Assembly: GCA_013365325.1 (NCBI GenBank)
Contig: JABVXV010000377.1
Span: 1-55,944, forward strand
Length of the DNA stretch: 55,944 nucleotides
Origin: Dipetalonema caudispina
Taxonomy: Eukaryota > Nematoda > Chromadorea > Rhabditida > Onchocercidae
Direction: 5' to 3'
The notes under the pieces are model-generated. The model had not been told where the DNA came from. It searched no databases and was given only the letters and a program-made list of their open reading frames with translations. The position numbers and the translations under genes were made by a program. Positions 51,052 to 55,944 of this stretch are shown here, piece after piece; position 1 is the first letter of the stretch; each line of letters starts with the position of its first letter.

Positions 51052-54000
51052 ATGGCCGGTGATGGATCAAGTAAAGAATCAACATTACGGGTGACCAGTA
51101 TAAACGGTGCTACAACATTAGATGGTATGAAGGAAATGAATATGCCGGTGGCTTTTAAACTTTCTCATTTCAACGATAACGATGAGGCAGAAACGAGTGA
51201 AGATGACGAAAATGCGTAAGTTAACTATCGTTGGTATTAGTTGTTTCTATATGAGTTATCCATTTGAGGTTATTCATGCTCTGAGAGTTTTTATAAAATA
51301 TGAGATCAGGATCAAACGAAGAAATAACACCTTGATGATAAGACTTCCTGCATACTTTTCTTGCCTTCTTTATTATATTAATAAGGGAAGGAAATGTGTA
51401 CGTTATTTATGTTGTATGCCGTGTAAACTTCTTTTTTAAATGAATAAACTGAGTATGTAAGGTGGTCATTTTGGTTTGGCAGTTCTCTTTTAAATTCATC
51501 TTTTAAGAGCAGCGCATCACTGTTGATAGCAATTTCTGTTCAACTATGAGAAAATGTGAAAGCGATAAGAGAAGTGAAATACTAATAAATTAACTGTAAA
51601 TAAACAGTTTTACATTTGCATGCGTATTATTAACTCATATGTATTATCTCTACATATGGAAATTTGAAAAACTTTTAAGGGACTTTTTTAAAATACCAAC
51701 TTTATTTATTAAGTATATATTAATCATTAACCGAACTGGATCTAGCCTGTTCCTTATCAGTTTTAAGTGCAGCAGATGCAATCTTTTTTTAGTTATCGCT
51801 AACTATGATAAGGCTGATGAAGAGCTGTAAGGAGCATTACGATGTGTGCACGCGGAAGTGACTTGTTAACCCATGTGATACTTTGTTATGGAACCACTTG
51901 CTTGGTTCTATATCATCGTGACGAAAATTAGTACCGAAATGAAGTACAAAGAATGCAAAGAGTTTATGGTAATGACAGCAGTGAAATTTGAATGTATTTT
52001 CAATGCTAAATATATTAAATGTTTGAAGTTTAAAATGAAGTAGCAAATATGTTAGGTTTAAATTTAAAAAGGCCGTATAATAAATCATTAAGGCGTACCT
52101 CCATTTACTTGATGATTGGTTGTGTATATTCCAGATTAACTAGTCCCATTACGGGTCATGTAACAACGGAGCAGTTACTTGATAAAAAGGCAACTCTTCC
52201 ACACAGCAGTAACAGCGTATCTTCCATTGGGGTCATGCTCTCCCATCCATCGCTTTTACTGAATAGAAATCCGAAACGAGTGAGCAAATTTTATCGGAAA
52301 CAGTCGGATCTTATGGAGAATTTCAAGAGAGATAGCACTGCCATTGAAGTTCGTTTCTTAACTTTCATTAATTTTTCTTTTAACATCCATGTTTGAGATA
52401 TTAACTGTTAGTAGGTTGCTGTATAACAAGTTTCTACAACCGTATCTTATGTGGCCCTTTAGCCTTTACAGTTCATTCAATGATTTATTTAGTTAAATTG
52501 GATAGTTCTAAATTACCTTTAATAACCCTTAATAGATATTCGACATATCGTACTTTTAAAACAATGAGACTTAGTAGAATTTTCGATTCTCTTACTTTTT
52601 TTCTTTCATTTCAACTTTTTTGTGTTCTTTCCTTTAGGAACACCGACGACGGAGGCAAAAAGTACAAAATTTAGAAGAGAATGTCGGAAATTGTGTCGAA
52701 TCTAAGATGATGTTGCTTGAGGACGATTCCAATTCAGAAAAAGTAATCCTAGAGAACACTTCAACGAACGAGAAACATAAGACGCCTGCAGTGAGAGTCA
52801 AAAAAAAAAGGTACATTATTGGAACTATTTCAAAAAATTTTTTTCGGTTTTGTTGTTTCAGCATCTCATTTTTCTTTTGCTAAGAGGATTTTTTAAGAGC
52901 ACAATCTTCAACGAATGTATCGGCAGATAAGGCAGCGAGATGGTTGGCCATGACTACTCTTATTGTTAACGTTTCGTTAGCAGTCGCTAAGGTTATTATT
53001 TGATCTACAGTATTAACATTTACTAACATTTCTATCAATTCCTATGGCGTTTTCTTGCGTATGTCCAACTATTTGCTTTTTCTACTATTGGATAACCACC
53101 TTCTAACAGCTGCTATTCACTTGTTAATTGCAGACCGCAGCAGCGTATCTTTCGGGTTCGTTGTCAATAATCTCTTCGCTGGTTGATTCAGCTGTTGATA
53201 TTACTTCGGGTTTGGTCATTTGGTTAACAGCTCGTGCCATTAGAAAACGAGATCCGTACATGTATCCTAGAGGGAGAACACGTTTGGAACCTATCGCCTT
53301 GGTTGGTTCATTCACACCTCATTTCTTCAATTCATCAGCTCTAGCTTTATTACCAGTGATCGTTAGTTGGAATGGTTTAACAGTTTATTTCCTAACCCAT
53401 TCCCCTCTATAGATTTGGAACTTCTAGCAGAAGATATTTATAGATAATTGTAAGTGTTATAATGGGAGTGGCGTCAGTTCAAATGGTAGTGCAGTCGCTA
53501 GAGTCAGTTGTCCATGATACGGTCAACCCAAGAGTGGATATTGTTTCATTATTCATTATGGTTGCTATTATATTCATCAAGTTCGCCCTCATGCTTCTGT
53601 GTAAAAAGTTAGCACACTTTTTTAGAAGTTTCATATCAACTTAAGTCGAGTTAGAATTATGATAGCTGGTATCATGAAGTGTGTTTTTTTGTCATGTTTA
53701 ACATGCTGTTGTGCTCCTGTTATGGTATACATTGCTCTCAGCAATTGGATAATTCTATTAAATTTTTCACGGATGTTAAGGTGTTGTGAAGAGTACATGG
53801 TTTTTTTGATTTTTTTTTTTTTTTCTAGATTTGATTATAATTCTTCAGTGGCAGTTTTGGCGCAGGACCATTGGAATGACTGTATATCAAATACAGTCGC
53901 CATGGTGAGTTTGTAGTAGTTAGTTTTTCGATATTTTATGCTATTTTATATTTATTTTTATGAAAATCTGTAGTTAAATGATCGCTGTTTTCATTACCTT

Positions 54001-54729
54001 TCGTTTGTCCTACGACCACTGAGTGTAGGAAGTCCTTCCTCCACTCAGTCATCATAGACGATTTATTGCAGGTATGTGCTTGGATTGGATCAAATTATTG
54101 GATATATTTTGATCCGATCGGTGCTATTGCTGTGTCCATATATATTGCTACAACTTGGTTTTTCACAGGAAAGGAACACTTAGCTATGCTTTCTGGAAAG
54201 TCTGCTGAACCTGAGTTTATTAATCGTATCGTGAAGGTCGTTTGTTGTCTCATTCTATTAGTCCATCGTGTTTAGTATGTAACATTGGTTAAATTTGTAC
54301 AACGTTAGAGACCATTCCGTTTGATATGCTTGTGCGACCGAAACGGTTATGGATGAGGATAAATTAACGATGTGATGGCTTAAGGAGGTTAATCGCGCCA
54401 CTGGTTAAATTATTCTCTTTCATCAACCAGTCTGTTAAGCTGTGGATTCTGGAAGTGAAATGTAATGCGAATTTATGAGTTTACAGGTATGTGTAGAGCA
54501 TGACAAGCGAATAGATTACATCGATACTGTTTACGTATATCACTTTGGTACACGTTTTCTAGTGGAAGTTCACATTGTGATGAATCCAGACATGACACTT
54601 CGCGAGTCACATGATATTAGCGAAGCGTTACAGACGAGTATTGAAAGTTTGGAAGAAGTAGAAAGAGCTTTCGTCCACTGTGACTACGAATATGACCATC
54701 TGCCTGCTGATGAACATAAAGTTGTGTAA
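51052..54729 (+). CDS. Cation diffusion facilitator transporter (Mn/Fe type), 9 exons, 486 aa
   Basis: Exons: 51052-51215, 52135-52348, 52638-52810, 52898-52991, 53134-53301, 53444-53607, 53829-53904, 54072-54236, 54487-54729; phases agree (1461 nt). A soluble N-terminus of ~190 residues includes the MTP-type motif KFYRKQSDLMENFKRD. Six membrane segments follow. TM2 carries SLVDSAVDITSG (D233, D237) and TM5 carries AQDHWNDCISN (D339, D343). DxxxD in both helices is the signature of Mn/Fe CDFs; zinc CDFs have His at one or both first positions. The loop PRGRTRLEPIA and the segment HLAMLSGKSAEPEF match plant MTP8-11 and related animal proteins. The C-terminal cytoplasmic domain is complete (VYHFGTRFLVEVHIVM, ending ADEHKVV). 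It should export divalent metal from the cytosol as a dimer by H+ antiport (family knowledge); substrate is inferred from the motif. Confidence 0.93.
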
Positions 54730-55944
54730 GGATCGTTGCTGCTTAATCTTCTATTTAACCAATACAGAAACCAGACTCTTACTGCTCAATTACTTTTTGT
54801 TCATGTGACATATCTACTGCATCTTGGATACAACTGATCACAGTTCTAAATATCTGATTAAGTGCAGCAACATCTGAATGTAAAATTTCAGTTTTGTCAA
54901 GTAATTTCAGCCGATTGCATACGTCCATTTTAACCAGTGAATTTGCTATGCATTGTAGTTTGTTACCTTGCTTTTGTCACTCAGATTTCATTTGCATAAT
55001 AATCAGTCAAATTATCGGGCATCTTTTTCTAATTTTTATCAAGTTAAAGTTGGAAGTTTCAGTATGTTAAGTCTAATTCATTTTTAATTATTATTCCCGG
55101 TGTGAAATATATGTACATGCTGTCAGATTGATATCTAGAGTGTCGATTTTTGAGAATTTATGCCACATAGTTCTGTTGTGATTTTGGTATACAGAATCGC
55201 AGCGTATATCATCACATTTTTCATCGGTCTAATAAATTTGCGGTGGTTTTAAAACAGTTTTCTAAGCGTCTTTACTGACTTACACTTCATAGTTTATTAT
55301 ATACTCGACCGATAAGGATGAATTTACGTAACCACATAAAACCAATCAAAATAGTCAAGATTTCCCGCACCATATGTATGTATGTTGTTCCATTAAGGAT
55401 TACATCATAAGTACGTGTCAAAGATATCACCTATCTATCTATTAGAACACTGCTTGCCTTTTAATTACTGCATATTATGTAGAAAACTTACAAATTATAT
55501 ATTTTTTCCCATCCTTACATTCATACATTCATTTATATTTCCAATTATATCCTCATTTCTAGATTCACTATTAGAAATCCCTATTATATACACGATGTTC
55601 ATTATAAAAGGGTATTCTGAAAGTGAATCGTTTTCTGTGCAATACACATGTAATACTTGTTCTCTGTTCATATAGAATTTGCTATATAAATATATTATCA
55701 TTATGCAACAGTGATATTAATTATTTTCAGATCCTAAATCAGAGAAATTTGATGCTGTTGTTACCTCCAATTAACTTTGAGCCGAGAATTAGTTGCCATC
55801 GTTTATGGCATATGGCAAAGTTGTTGCAAGAAAGTGTAATATTCATTGCAATGTAGCCAGAATGATTTAACAAATAGAAATATCGCGTAATAAGATGATA
55901 TTTTAGCAAACTTTCACTGGGCCCAGTAATGAAAGCAAAGTTAC
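54730..55944. other. 3' UTR of the metal transporter and intergenic DNA to the window edge
   Basis: An AATAAA at 55231-55236 could end the transporter transcript. Near the edge, a strong acceptor TTATTTTCAG (ends 55730) is followed by a short open frame (PKSEKFDAVVTSN, stop at 55772-55774). It looks protein-like but is too short to assign; it could be a last exon of an alternative transcript or chance. Nothing else was recognised. Confidence 0.5.
55231..55236 (+). terminator. AATAAA poly(A) signal, metal transporter gene
   Basis: AATAAA about 500 bases after the stop; a nearer variant signal may be used instead. Confidence 0.35.

Noticed and set aside
1..55944. Wolbachia or other bacterial insertion
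   Set aside because: Such inserts occur in filarial genomes, but I saw no intronless bacterial-like coding stretch or operon.

Overview
The window looks like nuclear DNA of a nematode, most likely a clade III (filarial/spirurid) worm. It is AT-rich (roughly two thirds A+T by eye). Genes are cut into many small exons by introns with TTTCAG-like acceptors, and several start codons sit directly behind a splice acceptor, as expected for spliced-leader trans-splicing. The species call is inference. I rebuilt six multi-exon genes by hand; every listed exon set keeps one open frame with matching splice phases.

Layout: 1-321 is the end of a 107-bp tandem array that decays into single-copy DNA. 4189-12702 (-) is an LRRFIP-type coiled-coil protein (12 exons, 372 aa). 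16116-29255 (+) is an SLK/STK10 (GCK-4) Ste20-family kinase (34 exons, about 1621 aa). 31065-35044 (+) is an LSF/TFCP2 (CP2-family) transcription factor (10 exons, 468 aa). 37431-42401 (-) is an inositol polyphosphate 4-phosphatase (INPP4 type, 14 exons, 814 aa). 43.3-44.6 kb holds exon-like fragments of an unrecognised gene or gene relic. 45722-48439 (+) is a secreted GH18 chitinase-like protein (9 exons, 373 aa). 51052-54729 (+) is a cation diffusion facilitator of the Mn/Fe type (9 exons, 486 aa).

The genes do not form an operon or a shared pathway. Orientation alternates, spacing is 0.7-3.4 kb, and the functions (actin/Wnt scaffold, ERM-type kinase, transcription, phosphoinositide turnover, carbohydrate binding or hydrolysis, metal export) read as ordinary neighbouring housekeeping and accessory genes. 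No transposase, reverse transcriptase, CRISPR array, bacterial insert or rRNA was recognised; tRNA genes were not searched systematically.

The points most worth a second look are the INPP4 protein with a PH-like N-terminus where vertebrate enzymes have a C2 domain, the GH18 protein with altered active-site positions, a kinase whose last intron begins with an in-frame stop, the broken multi-fragment locus at 43.3-44.6 kb, and an unexplained 145-codon ORF inside an intron.
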